This document shows, piece by piece, positions 27,301 through 38,533 of a DNA stretch of 64,000 nucleotides (position 1 is the first letter of the stretch; every line of letters starts with the position of its first letter). The position numbers and the translations under genes are program-made. The stretch lies in the NCBI RefSeq assembly GCF_901709675.1, contig NC_051091.1, forward strand, positions 11,194,967 through 11,258,966, written 5' to 3'. The notes beneath the pieces were generated by a model. The model had not been told where the DNA came from, ran no database searches, and was given only the letters and a program-made list of their open reading frames with translations. This stretch comes from Syngnathus acus. Lineage: Eukaryota > Chordata > Actinopteri > Syngnathiformes > Syngnathidae.

Positions 27301-30300
27301 CTGCGTATTCCCTCGAGAGAACGACTGGATGTTTTTGCTGCTCTGAAGCGAGAGCAGAGACAAAATAAGCTGTTGTGTGAAGTTGGAACAAACCCATACT
27401 GATTACATTATTGTCAAAAGACCTGTATTTGGAGTGGAAACTGCGCAGAGATGAAGCAACATAAACTCAAGACTGTGTTTTGTTTTCTATTTAGTTGAAG
27501 AAAATATAGTATGCAGTTTTATTACCTGGTGATGACTGGTCACTGGATGCCACTAAAGTTGCGGGTGTTGGTCGACGTCTCCTAATCTGAAAGAGATGGG
27601 GATACAAAAAAGTTAGGAATTACTCGTCGAAAAATTAATAAATGGTTCACAGACTATTTAATTTAAAAAAAAATTGCACCAGAAATGCACATGTGGTGCC
27701 CAAAGATAAAGTTTAACTTGTGACTGTGCCCAGAATTCAAAACAACTATATCTCAAATAATCTTTTCCCATTTCAATAAATGGAAATGCCATTAATCTGT
27801 TCCAAGCGGCAATTGGGGTGTATCGTAAAATTATTACATGTCATCTTCTGTAATCCCACTTTTTAAAACCTACAAAAGCAAAATGTATTTCTATATTGCG
27901 GATTTCACTTATTGCAGGGGTGGCCTGGGATATGATGTATTTCAAAAGTTGCTCTTCCTGGTGGCCTGCTCGTTGCATCATCTTTGACCCACTTTGAAGT
28001 CACAGCCGTGATATTCGCCAAGCTTCCACCATTATGCTTCCAGAAAACCACTAATTTAAATCCCAAGTTGTTGCCAGACTGACATAATGGCATTTACATA
28101 ATGGTGAAGCAAAATTAGCGTGCATTCACGCGGAAGGAATAATGTCCGTAACTGCAGTGAAGAGAGTACTACGACAGCGACACGGCGAAAATAGAAGCTG
28201 AAGAAGCTTCATTAGCATTGGAGCTATATCAGTGGAGTACAGGAAGGCCGCGTGAATAAGTGTGTGCCGCGTGCCTTTTCTGTAGTCAGAGATGTGCGCC
28301 TGCTCCTGCTGCTTCGGATGCTGCCAACCACACATCCTGATTGCATATCGACCCATTCAGCACATTACGGTTCTATTTTTATTCATGATGACCAAAAAAA
28401 GCACAACACGGTTTTTTTGCAGTAAAGGGGAAAAAATGTCTTGCCCTAAAAGTTGCCTTTTAAATTCACCTTTCTTCATCATCAAGTCCTACCTAACAAT
28501 TTCGCTCTACAAGTACTACCATAATGACCAAAATGATGACTATAAACAAAGCCATGGTGGATAGTACAACAAGGAGCTGTAAATCTTTCACAATTTATAA
28601 ACAAGCTGAGAAGTGACGGAATGATTATGGTTTGCTGGCCAGGGTGGAGGTGCCAAAGGCTTGAAATGTGATCAGTCAAAGGTTTAGTACTGTACTGTCA
28701 TAAAACAGCAGAAAGGGCACATGTCATTTTGCTGACAGGCAAAGTCAAAGGGAGTCTGACATTCAGGGGGAGGAATACTGCACTCTTCTGCATCTCTTGT
28801 GTGACTTCAATTTCACTGATGGACAACTCAAAGGGAAGGGCTTATTTCATGCCTGCTGAGCATTGTTTGACAGAGAGACATTTTTTTGGTCTGGAGCACA
28901 CTATTGTGTCTTCTCTTTAAAACTACGTCTAAGTGTGTACTCATGTATGGTGACTTTAAAATATCACATTTTTCGCCTGGCCCGACGTTTGTGCAAACGT
29001 TGTTGAGTTTTTAGTTGCAAGGCTTTACGTAGACAAATTTCTACAAAAACAAAAGGGTCCCCACAGCATTTGTTGATTCCACAAATCTGCATGCCTGGAC
29101 TCATATAAGCAAAAGTATGAAAATGTATCAATGGAGTAACAAGAGCACTCATTTCATGTATTCAAATTTTTCTTGGAAAATATGCTTCCTTGAGGGGATA
29201 GCTCTGCATTGCATTATTCAGCTCAAGGACAAAGATGATAGAATGTGAAAGCTGTGCCGGGGAGCAAGCTTTCTTTCTGGGAGGTCTGTAATAAAATAAC
29301 ACATGGAAACATATCATCTTCATCTGCGCTGGTTTTACTAATGAAGTGACCCTCATCTAAATGATAATGAGCTCACGGATGTGATGAGCTACATCAATCC
29401 AAACTGTAAACAAGTCTAACGAGACTTAAATACTGTGAGGTAAAGGAGACTGGCTTTATTTAGCGTGACAATATACGACGTCTTTTAATCACTGTTCAAG
29501 ATTGGTAGGAGAAAATACCCGTAAAGTAAGATTCTAAATTTAAAATCCACTCGTTTAAAGAGCAAGTCAACCCTAAATTTTCTTTGTAATAAAATGTTCT
29601 GAACAGCCCAACTAGTCGAAACACAGTGTTGTGATAAATGTTTATGTTGTGAAATATGGATAAACTGTCAACCTCCAACTATTTTTATCCATTTCAGGGG
29701 GCGGCCATTTTCTCACTTGCTGTCGACTGAAAATGATATCACAGTTGCCAGGTCTTAGGTCGCAACCAATCACAGCTCACCTGAAGCTGAGTCACCTGAA
29801 GCTGAGCTGTGATTAATAAAAAAAAAAAAAAAAAATTAAAACCTTGCTCTAATGTATCTGTGAGAGCATGAGTCATGCTGGAGGGGAAAGGGTGGATGCA
29901 CGTCCGAAGCAGCGAATGAAAGACATACACTCATAAATCTCTGCTATTTATACACAAGGTTCATTCATTATAAATGGCCTGGATGTCTTGTTCGTGTAAG
30001 ATTCATCTAACGAGGGGAAAAGGACATCTATGAGCTGTGGTCACGAGTGACTCTTTATATGCAACCATTGTGAGACGTCCTTTATTTCCAGAGTAACTAT
30101 TTCTTGAATTACAAGTAACTTTTGGACATTCCTGGATGCTGAGGTGTCTCATTATAAGCCCGTGTGTTTTTTCTTAGTGTGTGAAGAGAGGTGAAAGACA
30201 CTTCATTCTGTTCACACTGGTGGTGGATGTAGACAGGTAATTGGCTGCATAGGGGTCATAAAAAAACAATATGTGTGTGGTTTTTTTTTGGTCATATTGG

Positions 30301-30973
30301 GCACTGAAATAAAATAATATAATAGTGAAGAAGTATGTGTCGGAAAAAAGCTAGCTAGATCCCGCTGTTTATTTACACCAAAAAGGTTCATGCATGGCTA
30401 ATGGGAATGTTGGAGCATTCCACAAATAAAATTAATAAAAAAAACTACTTGCATCAACCACAAACATTTTAACAAAACAATTTTTTTGCCCTATTTTTTC
30501 CTCCAAACTAAGCAACTTTGTTCTTGTGAGCACTTTAAAATAACTTTTTTTTTTCAGGAAAGCACAACATTTTTCTAGAAAATATGCACATATATTTTCA
30601 TATAATGATGGACAATTTGGAAAGGTCAATCAGCCTACGGATGCATGTTTTTGAATACCTTTTTTTTTCTTTTACAGGATAATATTTTTTTTGTCTTCAA
30701 AACATACAACCCTCAAAAACATGAAATTTTTTTCTTGAAAATATACAATCTTCTTAAAAATATGAAAATAAATTCTCCAAAAAAATAATAATCAATGCCT
30801 TTGAATTAAAAACTAGATTAACTTTTATCAAACCTGAGCAACTTTTCCCCAGAACACAAACCACTTTTTATCGTTCCTCGCTCTGGTGATACCTGTTCAG
30901 CTGCTTCTGGGTCCAGGTGGGTGTCCAGTAGTGGCACGGTGAACTGTATCTTCCTGGGGCTCCCAGTTTCCAT
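21340..30973 (-). CDS. ppp1r1a: Protein phosphatase 1 regulatory inhibitor subunit 1A (inhibitor-1)
   Basis: When phosphorylated by PKA, inhibitor-1 blocks protein phosphatase 1 and so amplifies cAMP signalling in the cytosol. Seven coding exons on the minus strand, in gene order: 30893-30973, 27526-27586, 24321-24358, 24149-24212, 23282-23464, 22011-22142, 21340-21419. All junctions are in frame, giving 212 residues (human about 171). The start METGSPRKIQFTVPLL carries the PP1-docking KIQF motif (residues 8-11). Exon 2 carries RRRRPTPATL, with the PKA target threonine at position 34. The following SSDQSSPEIDEDRLPN and ELQFLVEHHL match inhibitor-1 rather than its relative DARPP-32, which has an acidic tail. 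The tail beyond ELQFLVEHHL is acidic/serine-rich and weakly conserved, so exons 6-7 are less certain than 1-5. It faces pde1b tail to tail, as in human 12q13. Confidence 0.9.
24086..24140. repeat. CA microsatellite next to ppp1r1a exon 4
   Basis: Imperfect (CA)n with CG interruptions, ending about 9 bases from the splice donor of ppp1r1a exon 4 (exon end 24149 on the minus strand). Length changes here would sit very near the donor. Confidence 0.85.
24359..27525 (-). other. ppp1r1a intron 2
   Basis: A 3.2-kb intron. I see AT-rich sequence, no exon of another gene and no recognisable element ends. The 65-codon ORF at 25351-25548 has no family resemblance. A CA microsatellite lies at 27155-27205. 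Confidence 0.5.
27155..27205. repeat. CA microsatellite
   Basis: Imperfect (CA)n of about 50 bases in ppp1r1a intron 2, with GA and GTA interruptions. Confidence 0.85.
27587..30892 (-). other. ppp1r1a intron 1
   Basis: A 3.3-kb intron, AT-rich, with no coding exon recognised. Its part near 30460-30830 is a run of loosely repeated AAAATATGAAA/TTTTTTCTTG phrases. The sequence at 28120-28330 is more GC-balanced and could be a conserved noncoding element, but conservation cannot be tested here. Confidence 0.5.
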
Positions 30974-32110
30974 GGCGGCTGTACTCGAGTAGATGCGTGT
31001 GCGTGAATGTCAGCAATCCTTGAGGAGTGCAAGGAGGAGGAAGGAAGACTCCACCAAGTGAGGAAGCTGGGAAACAAAGTCAAGAGAGATAAAAAAAAAA
31101 AAAAAAGAAAAAAAGATATAAACCAAGACTGGAGTCAGTATTCCCAAGAAATGTACTTTTCTGTTATTCACTTGCTCCTTAGCATCCTTTTTGGATCTTC
31201 CCAATGTGATCTATTTCCAAGCACCTGCCTGTCCTGCCTTGCCTCCTCTCTGGATCCCAGTGCTGAAACGACAAGGGCACTACGAGCTGGGAGCGCCTCT
31301 CCTTCACCCACATTGGCTGAGTTAGATGGAGGACCCGCCTTTTCTACACCTCCTACGGCGTGTATTGGTGCGCTCGGAGCTCTGCGGCAGGGAGAGGTAG
31401 CATGACAAAAAGATTCTCTCTCTTTTGGATGTGTAGGAGGGAGGCATCATCCTCATCATTCCACACTCACTGGCTCGCCGAGATGAGTAAATGCCCCTAC
31501 ACAACACACATAAACTACAGATTATAGAGTACTGTGGTACAATTAATTATACTGCAAAAAGTGAACAGCAAAACATGACTGTATTTTAATAATTATTAAT
31601 TATTGCGGTATTTTTTAATTACATTTTATTCATTACTCTTTAAGGACATACTGTATTTACTGTCTTTTATTTTTGTTCATTGGTTGTATTTTTTGGATGT
31701 TAGCAATAGTTCTGAATTAATGTAGCACATTTAAGTATTTTTATTTCTTTAACTGTATTTCAATCAAATAAATCACAGTCTTTTAATTTTCTACTCACTA
31801 TCTCAACTATTGTTATGGTGTTGTGTCAATGAAATGAGCACATGTATAAAATCTTTAGGTTTAAAGCCTTTATTATAATTTGAACATTTTCTGAAATGTT
31901 GAATGTTTTATTGTTGTGGCCTATCATCATGAGACAATTTATATAAAAAAAAACAAAAAAACAAAAAAAAAAGCTCATTTTGCTTTTTGTGTGGATACAT
32001 GAGTGGTTTCAAGGACAAAGCAAGTGACTTTCCATTTTAGTTTCATTTGATGGACATGGGTCGCCCTTGTCAGCTTGCCGCCATACGTGCGTCCTCTTTG
32101 CATGAGGACA
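30974..32110 (-). other. ppp1r1a upstream region / npff 3' flank
   Basis: Sequence from 31190 to 31500 is GC-rich relative to its surroundings and lies just upstream of the ppp1r1a start, so it is the likely promoter. From 31510 to 31980 it is AT-rich and contains AATAAA on the minus strand (31869-31874), a plausible poly(A) signal for npff about 240 bases past its stop. Confidence 0.45.
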
Positions 32111-33237
32111 TTATTTCTTGCCAAATCTCTGGGGTACCGCCATGCTCCAGATCTGGCCAGGAGCCTCCTCCCAATCAGGCGAGTTGATGTGATCCTCCAA
32201 CACCAGCGGCCCTCGGGACGAGCGGCCAAACCTGCCGGGGTGGAGGTGGGAGGAGGATTTGGAGACACATGGAAATTGAAGGCGGGGTGATTGACGTTAA
32301 GAAGATATCCAAGAGAAGATGCTTTTACCTCATTATGGATGGTGACAAGCATTAAAAAAAAAAATGCTTTTGATGAGCCGCCCTTATGTCGGGTTATTTC
32401 TTGCAATTTTTTTTTTTTTTTTGATAAACGAGAACATATGGCCTCCGGAGTTTGTACCAACCTCTGTGGTTCATGGAGCACAGAGTTCCGGGCTTCTCTG
32501 TGAGATCCCAGCAGCAGGGCTCTGAGCAGCGCCGTCAGCAGATGATCTTCCACGCTGCTATCTGCTTTGACACTCTCCTGGTGGATGGGGAAAAAAAAAA
32601 ACAAGTGATGGGAAACATCTTATTAGGAACAGCAGATGTCAATAACACCCACTTTGGAAGAGAGGCCACATGGCTATCCTTGCGTAATCTGCTCTCCTAA
32701 TGTATGCGTTGGATATTGCAAAGCCTTGCATACTCTTACTCGCTGTTGCATGTGGACTCATTTAACTGCAGAATGCAGAAGTTCATTTTTAATTTTTATC
32801 TGACAAGAATGCAGATTTTGTAACTTTTTACACAAAATGTTGAATTATTCATCAACATATTTTACATTGGTCCAATTGTTTCTGTATTTTAACAATTATC
32901 ATATAAAGTTTTCATTACTGTTGTTTTTTATTCTAGTGTATTTTTAACATGTTGTTTTGTTATTTAATTTTTAACTATTTTCTAAATGACTGAATGAACA
33001 CAGAATTATGTTTGAAAGCTTTACGGATGAACTAGAGATGGAAGTGATATGTATGCAGAAGATGTTTGTAATTGGCTATCTCACCATCTCCAGCAAGTGG
33101 TTGTCCATGTTGTCCTGAGATGTGCCCCGCTTCAAATCTTCACCATCCTCCGGCGCACCTGCAACGTGAAGCCCATGACTGACGTCGCCCAGCGCCATCA
33201 GCACCACCAGAATGGTCACCGCTGCACTCGTGTCCAT
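32111..33237 (-). CDS. npff: Neuropeptide FF (PQRFamide) precursor
   Basis: A secreted precursor cut into RFamide peptides that act on NPFF receptors and modulate pain and autonomic circuits. Three coding exons on the minus strand: 33085-33237, 32462-32577, 32111-32231. Frames join exactly to give 129 residues. Residues 1-22 form a hydrophobic signal peptide (core [11 protein letters not shown]). The first peptide site is EPQRF-GR (split across exons 2 and 3: CAG AG / G TTT GGC). The second is [14 protein letters not shown] at the very C-terminus, closely like the end of mammalian NPFF (SLAAPQRFGKK). Both have the Gly amide donor followed by basic residues. An in-frame ATG 36 bases upstream (33273) is less suited because it would place basic residues before the signal core. 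A TATA box lies about 100 bases upstream. Single hit in the window; not in the automated long-ORF set because exons are short. Confidence 0.93.
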
Positions 33238-33335
33238 GTTGGCCAGCCTAGGGAGGAAGAAGCGGTCTTTCAAGAAGCTCTGAAGAACTTACAGGCAGTA
33301 AGTGCAGGATGAGAAGCACCGACCTGGCCCGCTGT

Positions 33336-33343
33336 CTTTTATA
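33336..33343 (-). promoter_or_regulatory. TATA box of npff
   Basis: TATAAAAG on the minus strand, 99 bases upstream of the npff ATG. This predicts a transcription start near 33305-33310 and a 5'UTR of about 70 bases. A strong TATA suits a cell-type-restricted neuropeptide gene. Confidence 0.6.
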
Positions 33344-34847
33344 CACCGCGTAGCGAGACGCCGCCGAACCTCGGGAGAGCTGGAGAAAGATGCCCCGGTG
33401 CTAATGGGAGCGAGGGATGGGATGGAGGCCTGACGCCAGGCCATTTAGGCTCAGCATCCGAGTATTTAGTGACGACAAGAGAGGTCATTATGTGGCCCAG
33501 AGGACCGCGCGCAGCACAACAGTCAACACTTATTAAACAGATAAATCCCCACAAATGGGCCGTGATCCACTAGCCCCTTGGCGACAGAGGACAAGACAAG
33601 AAACGCCGAAGGAAGCGTTCACCAGTCTTGTAATCACCACATAAGCAGAGAAGCCATCATGATCAACAAGAGAGCTTAAAAATTGCAAAATATTATTCCT
33701 TGAACTTTCGAGGGATATTAACATAATGCTAATAGCACATGCTTTATATACTGTAAACATTTAATGACATAAACAATAGAGAAGGAAATTGTCATTATTG
33801 AGCATTGCCATATATGTAATGACTAATCCCCACAGTGCACATGTATGACATTCACGCGTCTAACGGCTGACAATCGGCTTAAATTATATAGACACATTGT
33901 CGATGTTTAACTGCCGAGGCAACCAGTGCGTCATCACCAGTTTCTATTCCAAATAGAGATCATAAACCTTTGCGTGAGATGGCATTTTAATTTCCCCTCA
34001 CACTATTCCAAGACATTTGCTCTTCTTCTCAGAATAATTTATTTTTTTACAGTTACAACAAGGGCAACCAAAAAAAATAAAAAAAATAAATAAGCAGAAA
34101 TACTGGAGGCAGCAACTGGAGGGGGGGGGGTCTTCATTATTCCATTAATACCAGCTAGTCCAGCAGTACCCATAAACATAAGCATACTTTTTTTTTTTTG
34201 TTGCTGACTCACGCCCAGCGTGCTATTCCGGAAAGGTCTCAAACAGCAACCAACTAAACCACTGCGCCAAGCACATGATAGACATTTCCATGTGGTCATT
34301 GTCAGCATGAAAAATACAAGCGACTTGATACAGGATCAACATTGAGGCACCGGCCTCATTTGAAAAGCTCACAACTGGCGAGGATGCTTTGAGCAAGGAT
34401 ACCTATTCAATACTTAATCTCAGAAATATTTCGTTTTCATGCTGTGTCATAGCACCCCATTGTAAATGCAAAATATCTTTTAGGTACACCAGGGACCCCC
34501 TACATCAAAAATGCACTGATGCAGTTCCTTACACTGGATTACATCACCACCTGTTGGTCAACAATGACACTACACAAAGTCTTCAGCAATAAGAAAAACA
34601 TTTTGTGTCTATCAAACGTATAAAGTGAAGCCTCCACAAACGAAAATGATCACAAAAGGGAATTTCCACTTTTTAAAATTACAATGTGTTTTTAATTTAC
34701 TTCAAAGTATTATTCACCACTTAAAGGAAGTGAAATTACATTGAATGGTTCCAGAAATTGAAAAACTATGTTATCTGTGGTACCTGATGGAAAACATTAA
34801 AAAAAAAAAGGACAACTTGTTCCATGAATCACTTACTGGATCAGTGT
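33344..34847. other. npff upstream region / hyal1 3' flank (synteny junction)
   Basis: No exon is recognised here. The sequence contains the npff promoter side and the hyal1 3' side; a minus-strand AATAAA at 34038-34043 could serve hyal1. This is the point where the 12q13-like gene block meets the 3p21-like block. Confidence 0.5.
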
Positions 34848-36374
34848 TTATCCGCGCCGGGGCGTGGCGCATCTGTCGCCCACCCACCCGGGGTAGCACT
34901 TGCATTCAAAGCGGGACATCATGAGCATCACATCCTGCGTGCTGAGCCGTCCCAAGACTGTGTAATGGCGCCCACCCTGCGCCCTCTCCTCTGACTTCAC
35001 CTTCCAGCGGGCAGAGTGGAGGTGGAGGTAGACCTGCGACTCGGGGTCCCTCCTGGCGCACCTGCCTCTGGACGAGCACACGGTCTGGCTGCAGAAGATG
35101 GCCGCTGACGTGACATTGACCAAATAAGGACCCAAGGTCTCGTCTATGTACCATTTGACGGCGTTGCAAGAGGCCTGAGGGGAGAGAATCGTGGACTTGT
35201 CAAAATTGTAATATTAATCAAATGAAGGTCATCTAAAATTACAGGCAATTTTTTCAAAAATCGTATTCCCCTCTGTACAGTACCTTCGATTTGGAGAAAG
35301 TATGATCACCCCAGAGGACTACTCCTGCAGATCCCAAGGCGGCACTCTCTCCGACAGTGTAGACCAAATGCTCCTGCATGAGGGAAGCAAAAGATATGCG
35401 TTAGGAAAACCTATTTTTTTGAAGTCCTATGTTGATAAAAACTTCATATAAACGACTACAGTATTTGTATACGCCATTTTACTTACCTGGGAGAGAAACT
35501 GCAGCGAGTAGGTGTAGACGATGGTGGCATAGGGGACAACGGGCTGAGGCGGCGGCGCCACTCTGAAGGCTTCAAGAATGCGATGGCGAGCATAAAGTGA
35601 CACCTCCCAGCCGAGGTTTCGCAGCTCCTGGCTGAGGTAGATGTCTGGATAGAGAGCCGACGAGACTTTCCAGAGCCATGTCAGCTCATTGTTTCTTTTG
35701 GACTCCACTGCGGGACACTCGCCCGTATAGTTGCCAGTTTTGTAGTAGTTGTAGCAGTTGGGGAACCCGTAGAAGCCCCACAGTCCACCGGGCCGCTCTT
35801 TCTGACCCACTTTCAGCGTCTCCTCCATGAACTTCCTGCCGGCCGCCTCAAACTCAACACGGGCTAAAGCGTCAACCTGAGCAGGTTTCCAGTCTGGATG
35901 CCTGCTTCGGACCAGTGCACGTGATCCTTCCCAGTACACATGTTTGGTGTCCCAGTTCCTCTCCCAAACGGGCCTCCAGCTCTCCCAGTCCACCACAGCC
36001 AGGCCGTGGAAGTCCGCGTCAGGGATGTACTTGCGGATATCATCTGTCGCCGCTCTCAGGTGCTTCTCAAGGCTGGCATTTTGCGGCACGCCGCCATTTA
36101 CCGCCTCGCCTTGGCTGTAATACGGGTACACACCCAGCTTGTTTGTGTAGAAGATGGTTATATCGTCACCCATGAAGGTCTGGTTTTGGTTCTGGCCGAT
36201 GCTGAACGTACCCAGGTCGAGATCCACGCCATATTGGGAGAGGCAGGCGGCCGAGGGTGCGTTCCACACACTCGCAAAGGGCTGCTGGGAGAAGGGGACT
36301 GGTGACAAGGTCACGCCCTGAAGGTGACTAAGTAAGCTAAACAACAGCAGCGGGATAGGATGAAAGCAGCTCAT
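34848..36374 (-). CDS. hyal1: Hyaluronidase, HYAL1-like
   Basis: Glycosyl hydrolase family 56 enzyme that cuts hyaluronan; HYAL1 works in lysosomes and plasma. Three coding exons on the minus strand: 35487-36374 (296 codons), 35284-35373 (30 codons), 34848-35174 (108 codons plus TAA), total 434 residues against 435 in human HYAL1. Residues 1-22 are a signal peptide. The catalytic pair is D129 and E131 in GLAVVDWESWRP, at the same numbering as human HYAL1. Further hallmarks are LGVYPYY, GFYGFPNCYNY, the substrate-domain GESAALGSAGVVLWGD, and a cysteine-rich EGF-like end FECKCYPGWVGDRC. The protein stops soon after that module with no hydrophobic tail, unlike the GPI-anchored neighbour hyal2. 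The start follows an acceptor two bases upstream of the ATG, implying a 5' noncoding exon. HYAL3 is the main alternative for the symbol. Confidence 0.88.
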
Positions 36375-36913
36375 GCCTATGAGGAAGAAATAAAACGACA
36401 GAATATTAGTGATATAAATCATTTCTAATGTCACCACATAACTGAAATACCCTGTGTGACAGCCAGGCTATATATTTTTATCACAATAACAAGCCGTATG
36501 GCATTATCAACTGGATTGGTGCAAAAATACATCAACATGGCACCCTTGATTAATTACTGTTTTTAATTTAATTGTTTTCATATATGTATTAAGTCATATC
36601 CCAACCACAGCTATGTCAAAGTTTATTACATCATCACGTTATGTGGCAAAGTTCTTTTGCTTCAAAAGTCTTCCACAAGAGTGGACGTTGCACCATAAGG
36701 CATGTTGTAAACTTGTAAACTTCTAGCGCTAAACTCAACGTTAAGAGATGCAGACTCGAATTTAGACCTTTACAGATCCATTCTTAGAGTTTAGGTTTTG
36801 GTTTGAGTTCTCAATTCTGAAGAGGTGTGCAGGCAGCTCCACTTAAAACCCACGTCAAAAAGTAACAGTGTCATGCGAACAATTACCCATTTTCTTAAAA
36901 ATGTCACACTTAC

Positions 36914-37040
36914 CTTCCTTCGTTAGTAAGTATTTGAGTTGCTACACTAATTGTGATGAGTCAGTACATACTAAAAACAAGACAAGTCTTGTGACTAGAA
37001 TACTGGAATGCACAAGAAAGAATAAGAGGAACAAAACAGA
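36914..37040 (-). other. Candidate 5' noncoding exon of hyal1
   Basis: On the minus strand a near-consensus donor (GAAG followed by GTAAGTG) ends an exon at 36914. The hyal1 ATG exon starts right after an acceptor (CATAG, then GCATG), so an upstream untranslated exon is required or likely. Its 5' boundary is estimated from the CCAAT cluster just beyond. Confidence 0.45.
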
Positions 37041-37063
37041 CGAGCTCCTAGGATTTGTCACAA

Positions 37064-37145
37064 CCAATCAGAGTCGTCCTTGGGGTTCCGCTCACTATGC
37101 TGCCCCAGCCAATAGAAATAGCCTATGGGATCTCCGACAGCCAAT
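37064..37145 (-). promoter_or_regulatory. Triple CCAAT-box cluster, likely hyal1 promoter
   Basis: Three CCAAT pentamers lie at 37064, 37109 and 37141, spaced 45 and 32 bases apart, in the only GC-rich stretch of this intergenic region. They are about 150-230 bases upstream of the donor of the proposed noncoding exon. Regularly spaced CCAAT boxes are typical of NF-Y promoters. Boxes read on the plus strand, but NF-Y sites act in either direction. Confidence 0.45.
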
Positions 37146-38053
37146 CGGGGGACTGTATTGTATAATAATATTTGACAATGCAGGAAATAAGAATTATAAT
37201 GATCAATCTATTATCAATATTACGATTATGATTTTTATGAGAATGGAGGCAGTTAAGTAAACAAATTCATAAGATTTATATTTAAAATAAGGGAATTCAG
37301 AATGATTTAGAATAATTTACTGTTAATTTGCTTACTAAAGTTTATTAAAGCCTAAATGATTGTCTACAAAATTCTATAAAATTCCCCCCAAAATAAAATG
37401 TATAAAATGTTGAGATTATTTTGAAGACATAAAAACATGAAAATAAATTAGCAACAATGTCAGCAAATAAATGTAATATGATAATAGATCAAATTTATGA
37501 TGCTAATTTAATTAGTCAAAATACAAAATATGTCAAACAGAAAATAAAGCACATTTCTGTAAGTGATTGTATTTATTGTTCAGAAAAGCATTTGCTCTTT
37601 ACATAATGTATTTGAATTGATTCTTTTTTTTACAGTAAATGTTATTTCACACTGTAGTAGTAAATTAATTTAGTAGTCTTTGTGGCATTTAAGGCACAGA
37701 AATGTCATGTGAAAACAGATAAAGTACATTCAAATAAATACTGCAATGGCCTCCAGTATATAGCCTCAAGTCAGCTCAGGCACTGACTGCTCCACCTTTC
37801 CCTCAGCAAACATCTCATCTCATCCACTGTGGGAAACGTGGAATCTGACACCTTTGGGAGACATGGCGAGGACCAGGAAACTGGGAGCAAAACGTAAACA
37901 CCGTCATTCCACCAAAGCCCTCGCTAGGTGAAAAAGTTACAAAAATAACATTCTTTCCCCTTTTTCATGCAACAGTGTTTTGCAAAAAAAAAAAAACACT
38001 TTTTGTCATCTGTTTTACAGCATTTGAAAGGCACCAGACAGGTATGTGTGTGT
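37146..38053. other. Intergenic, hyal1 to hyal2
   Basis: AT-rich with no exon recognised. A minus-strand AATAAA near 37571 could end the hyal2 transcript if it reads through the hAT element. Confidence 0.45.
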
Positions 38054-38061
38054 GTCTACAG

Positions 38062-38531
38062 CAGTAGTTCTCAAACTGGGGTCCACAAGTCATTGCTTGG
38101 GGTTCCACAAAATAATTTGCAATATATTATGTCTTATCATTTAAAAAGTACACAACTGCATATTACAAGTGACTCCTCTTTAGGCCACTCAATGCTTTGA
38201 TGATTGTAAGGCATCATCAAATAAATTTGACATCCCTGCATTATTAGGCAAGTGTGAGTGATCAATTCTGTGCACAGGCACATCCTCCATTATAAGAGGG
38301 TGTGCACACTTCTGCAAGCGCTATATCTGTTGTTTATATTGAAATACCCTCTTTAAAAGTTTTTTTCGGTTTTTGAAATGATCTGATTTTGAAATGAAAA
38401 TATTTGGACTTTTTCCACTATGTACACTTCCCAATCTTCCCTTGGAAATTCACAGTAAAATTTCCAGATGTTTTCCCACCTTAACAACCCAGGTAAGCGG
38501 TCCATGGACCCAAAAGGTTTGAGAACCCCTG
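38062..38531. mobile_element. Non-autonomous hAT-type element at the hyal2 stop codon
   Basis: A 470-base element with terminal inverted repeats: left CAGTAGTTCTCAAACTGGGG, right GGTTTGAGAACCCCTG. The CAGNGGTTCTCAA form is typical of Charlie-like hAT ends. It is flanked by an 8-base duplication, GTCTACAG (38054-38061) and GTCTACGG (38532-38539), with one mismatch. It has no transposase ORF. The hyal2 stop codon (38534-38536) lies inside the right copy of the duplication. Confidence 0.8.
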
Positions 38532-38533
38532 GT

